Assembly (NCBI GenBank): GCA_910579995.1
Contig: CAJTWH010000005.1
Location: 62,001 to 126,000, forward strand
Origin: an uncultured Muribaculaceae bacterium
Lineage (GTDB): Bacteria; Bacteroidota; Bacteroidia; Bacteroidales; Muribaculaceae
Direction: 5' to 3'
Length of the DNA stretch: 64,000 nucleotides
Shown here: positions 8,621 through 17,172 of the stretch, piece after piece
How positions within the stretch are numbered: the first letter of the stretch is position 1
How the letters are laid out: every line of letters begins with the position of its first letter
Program-made: the position numbers and the translations under genes
The notes under the pieces: generated by a model
Seen by the model: the letters and a program-made list of their open reading frames with translations, nothing else
Database searches by the model: none
What the model was told of the DNA's origin: nothing

Positions 8621-10162
8621 TTAATGGCGGAAGTGACGGAAACCGGTCATGACCATTGTCATGCCGTTGGCACGGCAATAATCAACCGACTCGTTGTCGC
8701 GGATAGAGCCGCCGGGCTGTATCACATTGTTGACACCTGCTTTATGCGCGATTTCCACGCAGTCGCCGAAGGGGAAGAAGGCGTCAGAGGCCATGGTGGC
8801 TCCGTTGAGGTCGAAGTTGAAATTGTGAGCCTTCTCGATTGCCTGCTTGAGAGCGTCTACACGCGATGTCTGTCCTACACCCGAAGCGATGAGCTGGCCA
8901 TTGCGGGCAAGCACTATGGCGTTGCTCTTGCTGTGCTTGACGAGCTTGTTGGCGAAGAGCATGTCGGCGATTTGCTGCTCGCTGAGGCTGTCGCCGGCTA
9001 CGAGACGGAGGTCGTCGGCACTCTCTACCTTGTTGTCGCTGTCCTGAACGAGCATGCCCCCGAGGATGGTGCGCATGCGTTTGCCGGCAGGAAGCACTTC
9101 TTTGCGGCGCAGGATAATGCGGTTTTTCTTCTGCTCAAGTATTGCCAGAGCGTCGTCGCTGTAGTCGGGGGCGATGATTACCTCAAAGAAAATCTTGCCC
9201 ATTTCTTCGGCTGCGTTGGCCTCTACTTTGGCATTGGTGATGATTATGCCGCCGAAAGCCGACACCGGGTCGCCGGCGAGAGCGTCGGCCCATGCCTCAG
9301 CTACAGTGCCACGGCTTGCACATCCGCAGGCGTTGTTGTGCTTGAGCACTGCCACTGTGGTTGTGTCGAACTCGTCGATAAGGGCGCACGCTGCGTCGAT
9401 GTCGAGGAGGTTGTTGTAGCTGATTTCCTTGCCATGGAGCTGGTCGAAGATGGCGTCGAAATTGCCGTAGTAGGCTGCTGTCTGGTGGGGGTTCTCGCCG
9501 TAGCGCAGGGCTTTGGCGTCGTCGATGGCAACGCGGAGAGCCGACTCTTTGCCGGGCTCGAGGGGTGTGACACCGGCAAACCAGTTGTAGATAGCAGAGT
9601 CGTAGCCCGAAGATACGGCGAAAGCCTCGCGGGCAAATAGTTGACGCTGCTCGAGGGTGGTTTCGGCTCCTTGGGTGTCAAGGATACCTTCAAGAAGACC
9701 GAACTGACGCTCGGAGGCTACGATTACAACGTCGTTATAATTCTTGGCGGCGCCGCGGATGAGCGATATGCCGCCTATGTCGATTTTCTCGATGATATCG
9801 TCGTGGCTTGCGCCCGAAGCAACTGTTGCCTCGAAGGGGTAGAGGTCTACGATGACAAGATCGATGGGTGAGATTTCATATTGCTGCGAATCGGCACGGT
9901 CCGATTCGTTGTCGCGACGGGCGAGGATGCCGCCGAAAACTTTGGGGTGCAGTGTCTTTACGCGACCTCCGAGAATCGAGGGATAACCCGTGAGGTCTTC
10001 TACAGCCTTGCAGGGTATGCCGAGGCTTTCGATATATGTCTGTGTGCCACCTGTAGAAAGCAATTCTACACCGTTGGCATGAAGTTTTTTTACTATTTCG
10101 CCGATGCCGTCTTTATTGTAGACCGATACAAGGGCTGTGCGGATTTTCTTTGTGGTAGACAT
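8621..10162 (-). CDS. purH: Bifunctional AICAR formyltransferase / IMP cyclohydrolase
   Basis: 513 residues, full length. It carries out the last two steps of purine synthesis, AICAR to FAICAR to IMP, in the cytosol. The N-terminal MGS-like cyclohydrolase domain shows SVYNKDGIGEIVKKL, LLSTGGTQTYIESLG and GGRVKTLHPKVFGGIL. The C-terminal transformylase domain shows ALRYGENPHQTAAYY and KHNNACGCA. It ends AGVNNVIQPGGSIRDNESVD plus MTGFRHFRH, the usual end. It has its own promoter (TAATTTTG 28 bases upstream) and terminator, so it is probably monocistronic. Confidence 0.97.
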   Translation of the reverse strand: MSTTKKIRTALVSVYNKDGIGEIVKKLHANGVELLSTGGTQTYIESLGIPCKAVEDLTGYPSILGGRVKTLHPKVFGGILARRDNESDRADSQQYEISPIDLVIVDLYPFEATVASGASHDDIIEKIDIGGISLIRGAAKNYNDVVIVASERQFGLLEGILDTQGAETTLEQRQLFAREAFAVSSGYDSAIYNWFAGVTPLEPGKESALRVAIDDAKALRYGENPHQTAAYYGNFDAIFDQLHGKEISYNNLLDIDAACALIDEFDTTTVAVLKHNNACGCASRGTVAEAWADALAGDPVSAFGGIIITNAKVEANAAEEMGKIFFEVIIAPDYSDDALAILEQKKNRIILRRKEVLPAGKRMRTILGGMLVQDSDNKVESADDLRLVAGDSLSEQQIADMLFANKLVKHSKSNAIVLARNGQLIASGVGQTSRVDALKQAIEKAHNFNFDLNGATMASDAFFPFGDCVEIAHKAGVNNVIQPGGSIRDNESVDYCRANGMTMVMTGFRHFRH

Positions 10163-10189
10163 TTTTTAATGCTGCTTGTTTTCAAGCTG

Positions 10190-10197
10190 CAAAATTA
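10190..10197 (-). promoter_or_regulatory. -7 promoter element of purH
   Basis: TAATTTTG on the minus strand, 28 bases upstream of the purH ATG. An imperfect inverted repeat (GCAGCTTG/CAAGCAGC) lies between it and the gene. I saw no PurR-type operator. Confidence 0.5.
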
Positions 10198-10360
10198 CAA
10201 AAAATATACCGTCTATTAAAAGCAGGTGACTCACTTTTGCGCATACCTAAATAATGAATAAAAGATTTTAATGTTATTTAACAGTTTGATTGCGTTGTTG
10301 CTGTGGCGAACAATTCCGCTTATATAGTGTTGGATTTGTAGGTATTGTAAAAATGATAAT

Positions 10361-10996
10361 ATGTGTAATTCAATTTTAAAAAGCGTCGTTTTGGCGCTTT
10401 CAATTATTTTAGGAACAATGTTTATGAAAGCTCAGACTTCGTATATCTTTCTCGCTCCGGGAGTAGAGGAGGTTGAGGCAACGGCAACTGTAGATGCACT
10501 CCGCAGAGCCGATATCCCGGTTGTGACCGTCGCTGTGGCAGATAGTCTTCAGATAAAGGGAGCTACCGGTCAGATTCTTGTGGCCGACTCTCTCTTATCG
10601 GAGGTAAACACAGATAATGCCGATTGGCTCATAGTGCCCGGTGGTGATCCGGGAGCTCAGAATCTCGCTGCCAACAGTGATGTAAACGATAAACTCTTGG
10701 CACATTACAAGAAAAACGGCCGTATTGCCTCGATATGTGCCGGTCCTGCTGTGGTGCTTGCTCCGCTCGGTCTGCTTAAAGGCAAGAAAGCGACCTGCTA
10801 TCCGGGTCTTGGCGACGCTATAGACTCTAATGGCGGAGAATATGTGGAGCAGACGGTGGTTGTGGAGCCAAATCTTATTACATCCGAAGGCCCGGCCACT
10901 ACTTTGCCGTTTGCAATCGAAATCATAAGAGCCACAAAAGGCGACAAAGCCGCTGAGGCGGTGGCCACCGGTATGTTGGTCAACAGGAAAAACTGA
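10361..10996 (+). CDS. DJ-1/PfpI family protein with a predicted signal peptide
   Basis: 211 residues. A DJ-1 core begins at TSYIFLAPGVEEVEA; it has the conserved acidic residue (E36/E37) and the nucleophile elbow with C126 in ASICAGPAVVLAPLG, followed by KGKKATCYPG. DJ-1 proteins are linked to oxidative stress and glyoxal/glycation chemistry, usually in the cytosol. Here the core is preceded by about 25 residues with a hydrophobic stretch (VVLALSIILGTMFM) ending KAQ, which looks like an export signal. A later ATG at codon 22 would give a cytosolic form, but an accidental extension would be unlikely to be so hydrophobic. Confidence 0.88.
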   Translation: MCNSILKSVVLALSIILGTMFMKAQTSYIFLAPGVEEVEATATVDALRRADIPVVTVAVADSLQIKGATGQILVADSLLSEVNTDNADWLIVPGGDPGAQNLAANSDVNDKLLAHYKKNGRIASICAGPAVVLAPLGLLKGKKATCYPGLGDAIDSNGGEYVEQTVVVEPNLITSEGPATTLPFAIEIIRATKGDKAAEAVATGMLVNRKN

Positions 10997-11018
10997 TTGC
11001 AACATTTGAAAGATTTCC

Positions 11019-11059
11019 CTATGCCTGACTATCTTTATGTCGTGGATAGTCAGGTATAG
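11019..11059 (+). terminator. Hairpin downstream of the DJ-1-like gene
   Basis: A 15-bp stem with one G-T pair: CTATGCCTGACTATC (11019-11033) with GATAGTCAGGTATAG (11045-11059). It lies 20 bases after the stop. The following T-run is weak, so it may act as a 3'-end stabiliser rather than a strong terminator. Confidence 0.5.
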
Positions 11060-11083
11060 TTCGTAATTATGGGTAAATAATTA

Positions 11084-11091
11084 TATCTTTG
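11084..11091 (+). promoter_or_regulatory. -7 promoter element of the NigD-like gene
   Basis: TATCTTTG, matching TAnnTTTG. The predicted leader before the ATG at 11224 is about 125 bases, much longer than for other genes here. Confidence 0.5.
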
Positions 11092-11223
11092 TAAATTATT
11101 TCACCTTTGATGTGGCGTAAATGTCATGGAAAAATTGAGTCGTGTCAAAAAAAATTCATCTGTAGTGCAAGATTTCTATTTATGGGCGATTTAATAGATA
11201 GAAACATTAATCAGTAATTAATA

Positions 11224-11958
11224 ATGAAATTTGCAAAATTAAACTTTGTTATCTCTGCTTCAGTGCTTTTCCTGTGCGCAGGCTTGCTGCAATCCTGCGA
11301 CAACGACAGCGACAACTCTTATAATCTCATGCAACCCACCGCCCTTGTCACCGTGTGCCCTCAGGAAGATCAGTCGGTGGTGCTCCAGCTCGACGACGCT
11401 ACCCGTCTGAATCCGGTCAACATGAAGAAATCGCCCTTTGGCGACAAAGAGGTGCGCGCGTTGGTAAACTATTACCCCGTTTCGGGCGATTCGGAGAGCG
11501 GAATGCAGAGCGTCAATGTAAATTGGATCGACAGCATACGCACTAAATATCCCGTCAATATAGCTGTTGAAACCGGTCCTTTCGCCAATGACCCGGTAGA
11601 GATAGTAAAAGATTGGGTTACTGTAGCCGAAGACGGCTATCTTACACTCAGATTGCGGACCCGTTGGGGCAACTATGGCAATATCCATATAGTCAATCTC
11701 CTGTACGACGCAGACAACGATCCTCTTGTATTCGAATTGAGCCACAATGCCAATGGCGACCTCAGCGGCTCTATGGGCGACGTTCTTGTCGCTTTTAATC
11801 TCAATGATATTATAGCGGATATGGAGAAGCCGGTGAAGATAACATTGAAGTGGAACTCGTTCTCCGGCGATAAATCAGCTGAGTTTTTACTCGGCACAAG
11901 AGCTGTCTTGCCGACCGACATGCAAGAATTGCCGCGTTGCTCACGAATGCTTGACTAA
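11224..11958 (+). CDS. NigD-like lipoprotein
   Basis: 244 residues. A lipoprotein signal ends LLQSC with C25 the predicted lipidated residue, followed by acidic residues typical of surface-export lipoproteins in Bacteroidota. The body resembles the NigD-like family: an N-terminal small domain with ALVTVCPQEDQSVVLQLDDATRLNP, then VRALVNYYPVS and IHIVNLLYDADN segments. NigD was first noted in a Bacteroides bacteriocin immunity context, but most members have no known role. The next gene downstream is an ECF sigma factor, 100 bases away, with a GC-rich hairpin element between them. Confidence 0.8.
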   Translation: MKFAKLNFVISASVLFLCAGLLQSCDNDSDNSYNLMQPTALVTVCPQEDQSVVLQLDDATRLNPVNMKKSPFGDKEVRALVNYYPVSGDSESGMQSVNVNWIDSIRTKYPVNIAVETGPFANDPVEIVKDWVTVAEDGYLTLRLRTRWGNYGNIHIVNLLYDADNDPLVFELSHNANGDLSGSMGDVLVAFNLNDIIADMEKPVKITLKWNSFSGDKSAEFLLGTRAVLPTDMQELPRCSRMLD

Positions 11959-11971
11959 GTGTCTCAAAAAT

Positions 11972-12017
11972 CCCGGAGAGAGCGATCTATATGCTTTCTC
12001 CGGGAAACTCTCTCCGG
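11972..12017 (+). promoter_or_regulatory. GC-rich element with two mutually exclusive hairpins
   Basis: One arm (CCGGAGAGAG at 11973-11982) can pair with TCTCCGGG (11997-12004) or, perfectly over 10 bp, with CTCTCTCCGG (12008-12017). The two pairings compete. The element lies between the NigD-like gene and the ECF sigma gene starting at 12059. It may be a terminator or attenuator; no long T-run follows. Confidence 0.4.
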
Positions 12018-12058
12018 TAAAATAATCCCAACCCTAAGTTTCCTCCTCCGGACTTTGA

Positions 12059-12637
12059 ATGTCGAATAGCACGCAACTTTCCGAAAAGGATATAGTCAAA
12101 GATATTTTAAAAGGAGATTTATCTGCCAAGAAATATCTTTACTGTCACTATGCAAGGTATCTGACCGGCGTATGCGCCCGCTATATAAGCGACAACGACG
12201 ATGTCAGGGAGGTGCTTCAGGAAAGTTTCCTGAAGATTTTCTCATCTATACATTTGTTTGATTACAGGGGGCAGGGCTGTCTGAAGGCTTGGTTGGCGAG
12301 GATTGTCGTCAATGAATCTCTGAAATTTCTAAAGAAAGAATACAGGTTTGAATTTCTGCCTTTGTCGGATGAAAATGATATGGCTGAAGATGAAACCGAT
12401 ATCGAAGGTATACCATTGACTGCTCTGCACGCTATGATAAGAGACTTGCCTGTCGGGTACCGTACGATACTCAACTTGTATGTCTTTGAGGAAAAAAGCC
12501 ATAAAGAGATAGCCGCATTATTGGGAATAAAAGAGAATACGTCGGCCTCTCAATACCATAGGGCAAAGAATATTCTTGCCGAAAAAATCAGAAAATACCA
12601 TAACCTAATTAATGTGTCCGTCGATTATGAAAGATAA
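12059..12637 (+). CDS. ECF-type RNA polymerase sigma factor
   Basis: 192 residues. Sigma-70 region 2 is seen as YISDNDDVREVLQESFLKIFSS and GCLKAWLARIVVNESLKFLKK. Region 4 is LPVGYRTILNLYVFEEKSHKEIAALLGIKENTSASQYHRAKN, summarised here by its ends. It would direct polymerase to an alternative promoter set. The start codon of the next gene lies inside its last codons (11-base overlap), so the two are coupled and the downstream membrane protein is the likely regulator. Confidence 0.92.
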   Translation: MSNSTQLSEKDIVKDILKGDLSAKKYLYCHYARYLTGVCARYISDNDDVREVLQESFLKIFSSIHLFDYRGQGCLKAWLARIVVNESLKFLKKEYRFEFLPLSDENDMAEDETDIEGIPLTALHAMIRDLPVGYRTILNLYVFEEKSHKEIAALLGIKENTSASQYHRAKNILAEKIRKYHNLINVSVDYER

Positions 12638-13868
12638 ATGGCTGAGTGAGTTACAAAACCGGATGTCGGATTTCGAGATGGACACTCCCGAAAATCTGTG
12701 GGCGCAGATTGAAGCTGCCGAAGTCTCCCGCGGCGAAAATAAACCACGCCGGCGGTTCCTGTATCTTGGGCGAGCGGCTGCTGTCGCCGCGATAATATCG
12801 CTCGTATTTATTGCCGGACATTTCTTGAATGTCACCCCCCCGCAGATTGATGTCGAGTCAATGTCCGTTGACCACTATGTTTCTGACAATGAGCCGGATA
12901 AACATTTTGATAATGCGATATCTGCTGCAGACCGGCATGAAGCCGTAAAGCCAATAGGAAAAGCAAGCAATCCGGCGTCATTTGCTGCAAAAGAGGATAC
13001 GCCTTCGTTGGCAGATTCTTTGGCTGCTGCAACGGCTCATATTCAGGCGCCGGAAGAAATTTCTGAGGATACATCCGGGCCCGAACTCCGTTCGGTAAGC
13101 GACTTGGATAAGCCTGTCTCTACATCCGACAGGCAATACGCGAAAGTCACGTCCAAGCCAAAGAGTGAAGCGCACCGGATGTCGGTCAGTGTATATTCTG
13201 CAGGAGGTGCCGGCTCGAATTCTGCATATAATTCCGTTAGCTCGTGCGCTATGGGCGTTGGTTCCGACGGGGCCGGGTGGGGCGACAGCCCATTACTGGG
13301 TATCCTCCTGTTTAATCAAGGAAATGTACTCGACACTGAATACAAGCACCGCCATCCGGTGCGATTCGGCGTGTCGTTCGCCTACAGGCTCACCGACCGT
13401 CTCGCTCTTGGCTCAGGCCTTTCATATACCGGCCTTACATCTGACTTCCGGAGCGGAAGCCAAGCACACCATATCCGAGGAAAGCAAGTGCTTGATTATA
13501 TAGGTATACCCGTTGATGTTACTTACAACTTTCTGAGATGGAAGCGTATTGAGCTCTACGGCGCCGCCGGAGTTTTGGGTGAGCAATGCGTATATGCCAA
13601 GACTAAGACCAACTATATGATAAATGGCATTGACAGTGGTGCAGACAGCAAGGTGATTAAAGATAAGCCGTTTCAGCTGTCGGTCAACGCTTCATTGGGC
13701 TTGCAATTCAATATTGCGGGAGCTGTCGGTGTCTATGCAGAGCCGGGGATAAGCTACTATTTCAACGACGGAACAGATATAAAGACAATTTATAAGGACA
13801 AACCGTTGAATTTCAATCTTAATATCGGTGTAAGAATCACAATTGACGGCAGACGCTCTAAACCTTAA
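12627..13868 (+). CDS. Sigma-coupled protein with membrane helix and C-terminal beta-barrel
   Basis: 413 residues from the ATG at 12627, which overlaps the sigma gene. The N-terminus (MKDKWLSELQNRM ... PENLWAQIE) is the short cytosolic type found next to ECF sigma genes in Bacteroidota. A single membrane helix follows at about 55-72 (LGRAAAVAAIISLVFIAG). A low-complexity linker runs to about residue 185. The rest resembles an outer-membrane beta-barrel: HPVRFGVSFAYRLTDRLALGSGLSY, then alternating aromatic strands and GVYAEPGISYYF. An inner-membrane helix joined to a barrel suggests an anti-sigma-like sensor spanning the envelope. The assignment is by architecture, and the anti-sigma role is inferred. 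Confidence 0.75.
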   Translation: MKDKWLSELQNRMSDFEMDTPENLWAQIEAAEVSRGENKPRRRFLYLGRAAAVAAIISLVFIAGHFLNVTPPQIDVESMSVDHYVSDNEPDKHFDNAISAADRHEAVKPIGKASNPASFAAKEDTPSLADSLAAATAHIQAPEEISEDTSGPELRSVSDLDKPVSTSDRQYAKVTSKPKSEAHRMSVSVYSAGGAGSNSAYNSVSSCAMGVGSDGAGWGDSPLLGILLFNQGNVLDTEYKHRHPVRFGVSFAYRLTDRLALGSGLSYTGLTSDFRSGSQAHHIRGKQVLDYIGIPVDVTYNFLRWKRIELYGAAGVLGEQCVYAKTKTNYMINGIDSGADSKVIKDKPFQLSVNASLGLQFNIAGAVGVYAEPGISYYFNDGTDIKTIYKDKPLNFNLNIGVRITIDGRRSKP

Positions 13869-13915
13869 TGGCTGTGCGGGTGTTTATTATACAGTAAACT
13901 AAAAACACGACAACC

Positions 13916-14470
13916 ATGCAAGTAACAAAACTCGAACGTTCGGGCTATATGGTTGAATATCCGGATTTCATACTGGTATTCGACTACACCCGCGATCAAG
14001 AACATCATGTAGAGAAAACCCTCCGCCACCACCCCGACAAACCGGTGGTGTTCTTTGTGACACATAATCACCGCCACACATTCGATACCGATATCTTCAA
14101 TATGGCGCAGAGCCATCGCCGCGTCTATGTGCTGAGCAACGATATCCCCACACGCGAGATTCACGACGATATGCCCATCGACTGGATGAGTGCCGGCGAC
14201 CGCATTGAAGATGTTGCCAATATGGATATCAAGGTTGAGGCTGTTGAGGTCGGAGGCGCCGGCGTAGGCTATTATGTGACCACCGCAGATTCCACTATTT
14301 TCTATGGCGGTGCACTCGGAGAAGAGACCGACAGGGAACGCACCGAAGTGCTGATCCAGCGCTTTGCAACCGAGCACCCCTCTGTAGCACTTGCCATCGT
14401 CGGACAATCTGTAGCCGACACTTTCGCAGCCAAAGTGGCAAGCACCAAAGTCTGTGACTACGAAATCTGA
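13916..14470 (+). CDS. MBL-fold protein with degenerate metal site
   Basis: 184 residues, shorter than the roughly 230-240 usual for this UlaG-like group of metallo-beta-lactamase-fold proteins. The start (TKLERSGYMVEYPDFILVFDY) and THNHRHTF near residue 45 align by eye with the family H-x-H-x-D-H-F motif, but the D and second H are replaced by H and T. Where relatives have a G-D-L-N-x-W-H-W segment this protein has FYGGALGEET, so another metal ligand is missing. It may have lost catalysis. It ends before a strong bidirectional terminator shared with rprY. Confidence 0.75.
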   Translation: MQVTKLERSGYMVEYPDFILVFDYTRDQEHHVEKTLRHHPDKPVVFFVTHNHRHTFDTDIFNMAQSHRRVYVLSNDIPTREIHDDMPIDWMSAGDRIEDVANMDIKVEAVEVGGAGVGYYVTTADSTIFYGGALGEETDRERTEVLIQRFATEHPSVALAIVGQSVADTFAAKVASTKVCDYEI

Positions 14471-14483
14471 TTTTTTATATGTG

Positions 14484-14525
14484 AAAAAGAGCCCCGCGAC
14501 AATTCTTTGCCGCGGGGCTCTTTTT
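14484..14525. terminator. Bidirectional terminator between MBL gene and rprY
   Basis: A perfect 15-bp inverted repeat: AAAAAGAGCCCCGCG (14484-14498) with CGCGGGGCTCTTTTT (14511-14525) around a 12-base loop. The A-run on one side and T-run on the other serve both converging genes. Confidence 0.92.
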
Positions 14526-14541
14526 GTTGGTTGTCAGTTTC

Positions 14542-15249
14542 TTATTTAGCGCCCTCGGCTTCGGGAGCGATGAGCTTGTAGCCTTTGCCGTGGATGTTGA
14601 TGATCTCGATTGACTTGTCGTCTTTGAGATGTTTGCGGAGCTTGGTGATATAGACGTCCATAGAACGGGCGTTGAAGTAATTGTCGTCGATCCAGATAGT
14701 CTTGAGGGCATAGTTGCGCTCGAGAATCTCATTGACGTGTGCGCAGAGCAGGCTGAGCAGCTCAGATTCTTTTGTGGTGAGTTTGGTGATCTTGTCGCCG
14801 ATCATGAGCACCTGCTTCTGGGTGTCGAAGGTGAAGTTGCCGATCTTATACATTGTGATCTCCTTGCCCTTCTTGCCTTTTACGCGGCGCAGGATGGCCT
14901 CGATACGGAATACGAGCTCTTCCATAGAGAAAGGCTTGGTGATATAGTCGTCGGCTCCGATCTTGAAGCCTTCGAGAATGTCGTCTTTGAGCGATTTTGC
15001 TGTCAGGAAGATGATGGGCACTTCGGAGTTGACAGTGCGGATTTCCTGAGCGAGAGTGAAGCCGTCTTTTTTAGGCATCATCACGTCGAGTACGCAAATA
15101 TCGTATTTGCCTTTGAGGAAAGCTTTGTAGCCGCTTTCTCCATCGACGAAGAGGTCGGCGTTATAGCCTTTGGCCTGCAGGTATTCGCGAAGGAGCATGC
15201 CTAAGTTTTCGTCGTCTTCACAAAGAAGAATTTTCATGCGGTCTTCCAT
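14542..15249 (-). CDS. rprY: OmpR-family response regulator RprY
   Basis: 235 residues. The N-terminal receiver has the acidic pair E11-D12/D13, phospho-acceptor D55 in CVLDVMMPKKDG, T83 and K105 in DDYITKPFS. The C-terminal winged helix (about 135-230) contains LTTKESELLSLLCAHVNE and RSMDVYITKLRKHL. The receiver closely resembles Bacteroides fragilis RprY as remembered (ILLCEDDENLGMLLREYLQ). Its kinase partner rprX ends five bases upstream. The start is MEDRMKIL; the second ATG is four codons later. Confidence 0.92.
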   Translation of the reverse strand: MEDRMKILLCEDDENLGMLLREYLQAKGYNADLFVDGESGYKAFLKGKYDICVLDVMMPKKDGFTLAQEIRTVNSEVPIIFLTAKSLKDDILEGFKIGADDYITKPFSMEELVFRIEAILRRVKGKKGKEITMYKIGNFTFDTQKQVLMIGDKITKLTTKESELLSLLCAHVNEILERNYALKTIWIDDNYFNARSMDVYITKLRKHLKDDKSIEIINIHGKGYKLIAPEAEGAK

Positions 15250-15254
15250 AATTG

Positions 15255-16784
15255 TTAGTTTTTAGAGAGTGGTAGTATGATTATAAATTTTGTTCCTATG
15301 TTGATTTCGCTTTCAACGTTGATAGTGCCGCCGAGCTCGTCGATCATCTTCTTCACGTAGGCAAGGCCAAGGCCGAAGCCCTTGACGTCGTGGCGGTTGC
15401 CGGTAGATACGCGGTAGAATTTCTCGAAGATTTTCTTGAGGTCGTCGCGGCGGATACCTATGCCGTTGTCGGCGATTGTGATTTCGAGGTGTTCTTCATC
15501 CAAGTCGCGCGAGGTCACCGTAAGGCTCAGCGGACGCTCTTCGCTGCGGTATTTCACCGCATTGTCGAGAAGGTTGAAAATCACGTTGGTGAAGTGCATT
15601 TCATCTACATTCACTATAGCGTCCATAGCGTCGAGGTTGGCGCTGATTGTGCCTCCGTATTTCTCCACCTTGAGCTTGAATGTGTTCACGATATTGAATA
15701 TCGCCGCGTTGGCGTCGACATCCTCGAGGCGCAGGGTGGCTTTCTGGCGCTCGAACATCGACATCTGCAGCACTTTCTCCACTTGGAAGCGCAGGCGCTT
15801 TGTCTCGTCGGTGATGACGGTTGATATCTGCTGCAGCATGGCCGGCGATTTGCGCACGCTCTGGTCGTTGAGCATTTGAGCGGCAAGCGATATCGACGAT
15901 ATCGGGGTCTTGAATTCATGTGTCATATTGTTGATGAAGTCATTTTTCATCTCCGAGAGTTTCTTCTGGCGGAAAGCCACCACCACGGTGTAGATGAATA
16001 TTATCAGCAATATGAAGGTGAAGGCGAAAGCCGGCACCATGAATGATATCGAGGAGAAGATGTAGTCGTTTTTGGTGGGGAAATATACCTTGAGGTAGTT
16101 GTTGGGGCCGTTGGCGTCGTTGGGGAAGAGCGCCTGTATGAACATGTTGTCGTGGTCGGCCGAGTTGGCACGGTAGTTTGCAGATTTATACATTATTGTG
16201 CCGGCATGGTTGGCCACTGCAAATTCGAACGGCACTTTAAGCCCGAGGGTGTCAAGCTCCTGACGCAGATATCTGTTTACCCTCACCGAGTCGGCACGGT
16301 CGGTGATCGGACGGCTCGACGATTTGGATATGATGTTGAGAATCACATTGTCGAGCATGTCGCGCTGATACAGGTAGCGATGGCGGTAGGCGTCCTGCAT
16401 GGTGCGGTAATGTGCGCCGAGGCCGCCGCCGTCCTGAAGCTTGTTGATCTCGCTTATATCGCCCTTGATGGTGAGGTCGGCCTCGAGGCCGGTGCGTGTT
16501 GTGAACGAATATTTTATGCCTCCGAGATTCTTGGAGTTGTCGCCTATATACTGGCTCATCATGGCCTGCATTTCCACTTGTCGCACATCATCTTCAAGAT
16601 AGTGGCGCGCTTCATCGTGCTCAAGATGTTGCGACACAGCCACAAGGCTCTGACGTACACCCTGAGAGAACTGCTCATAGCGGATCTGTACGATATTCCG
16701 CATGTAGAATATCTGTATACATAGTAATCCGATAAAGGCAATTGCCATAACTGCTGCGAGTATCCAGATGGTATATTTCTTCAT
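15255..16784 (-). CDS. rprX: Sensor histidine kinase RprX
   Basis: 509 residues from the ATG at 16784, chosen because it opens the first membrane helix (5-27); an in-frame extension of 17 residues has no such support. A periplasmic sensor region (about 30-245) is followed by a second helix (246-270), then the HisKA domain with H289 in NNMTHEFKTPISS and an HATPase domain (FNLLDNAVKYRSEERP, IADNGIGIRRDDL, GFGLGLAYVKKM). It phosphorylates RprY, encoded five bases downstream. The ligand is unknown. Confidence 0.92.
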   Translation of the reverse strand: MKKYTIWILAAVMAIAFIGLLCIQIFYMRNIVQIRYEQFSQGVRQSLVAVSQHLEHDEARHYLEDDVRQVEMQAMMSQYIGDNSKNLGGIKYSFTTRTGLEADLTIKGDISEINKLQDGGGLGAHYRTMQDAYRHRYLYQRDMLDNVILNIISKSSSRPITDRADSVRVNRYLRQELDTLGLKVPFEFAVANHAGTIMYKSANYRANSADHDNMFIQALFPNDANGPNNYLKVYFPTKNDYIFSSISFMVPAFAFTFILLIIFIYTVVVAFRQKKLSEMKNDFINNMTHEFKTPISSISLAAQMLNDQSVRKSPAMLQQISTVITDETKRLRFQVEKVLQMSMFERQKATLRLEDVDANAAIFNIVNTFKLKVEKYGGTISANLDAMDAIVNVDEMHFTNVIFNLLDNAVKYRSEERPLSLTVTSRDLDEEHLEITIADNGIGIRRDDLKKIFEKFYRVSTGNRHDVKGFGLGLAYVKKMIDELGGTINVESEINIGTKFIIILPLSKN

Positions 16785-17172
16785 TACTTTTGGAGAGTTG
16801 CCAAGGTTAAAATTTAACCTATATTTTGTTAACAATTAAAACTCGTTAATGTTGAGTCGCGTCCGAAAAAATAGTCTTCGATTTTAACATTTCGCGTCAA
16901 AATTAACAAAATAATGTGAAATCAGGACAGATTGGTGTGTTAAAGATTTCTAATTGGCCGAAAATCGCACCGTTAGGCCCCTTTGGCGAGCATTTGATTG
17001 GGTGTGCCAAACAGATGGCGCGTAATCTTATTATAGTAAATTTTATAATTTTTCGTTTAATGGAGTATTATGCTCAAAAAAAATAGTTACCTTTGCAGAT
17101 GATACTGCAAAAGTATCTCAGTCACCGTAAATAATTAATCATTAACCATAAAAAATTATTTAATCCAAGACC
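16785..17172. other. Gene-free AT-rich divergent intergenic region
   Basis: 388 bases between rprX (minus) and the sugar transporter (plus). Close to rprX is the palindrome GGTTAAAATTTAACC (16805-16819), a possible operator. Near the other end is a -7 element for the transporter (17088-17095). I see no ORF or strong hairpin in the rest. Confidence 0.6.
17088..17095 (+). promoter_or_regulatory. -7 promoter element of the sugar transporter
   Basis: TACCTTTG matches TAnnTTTG and lies 78 bases upstream of the ATG. No clear TTTG -33 partner is present. Confidence 0.5.
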
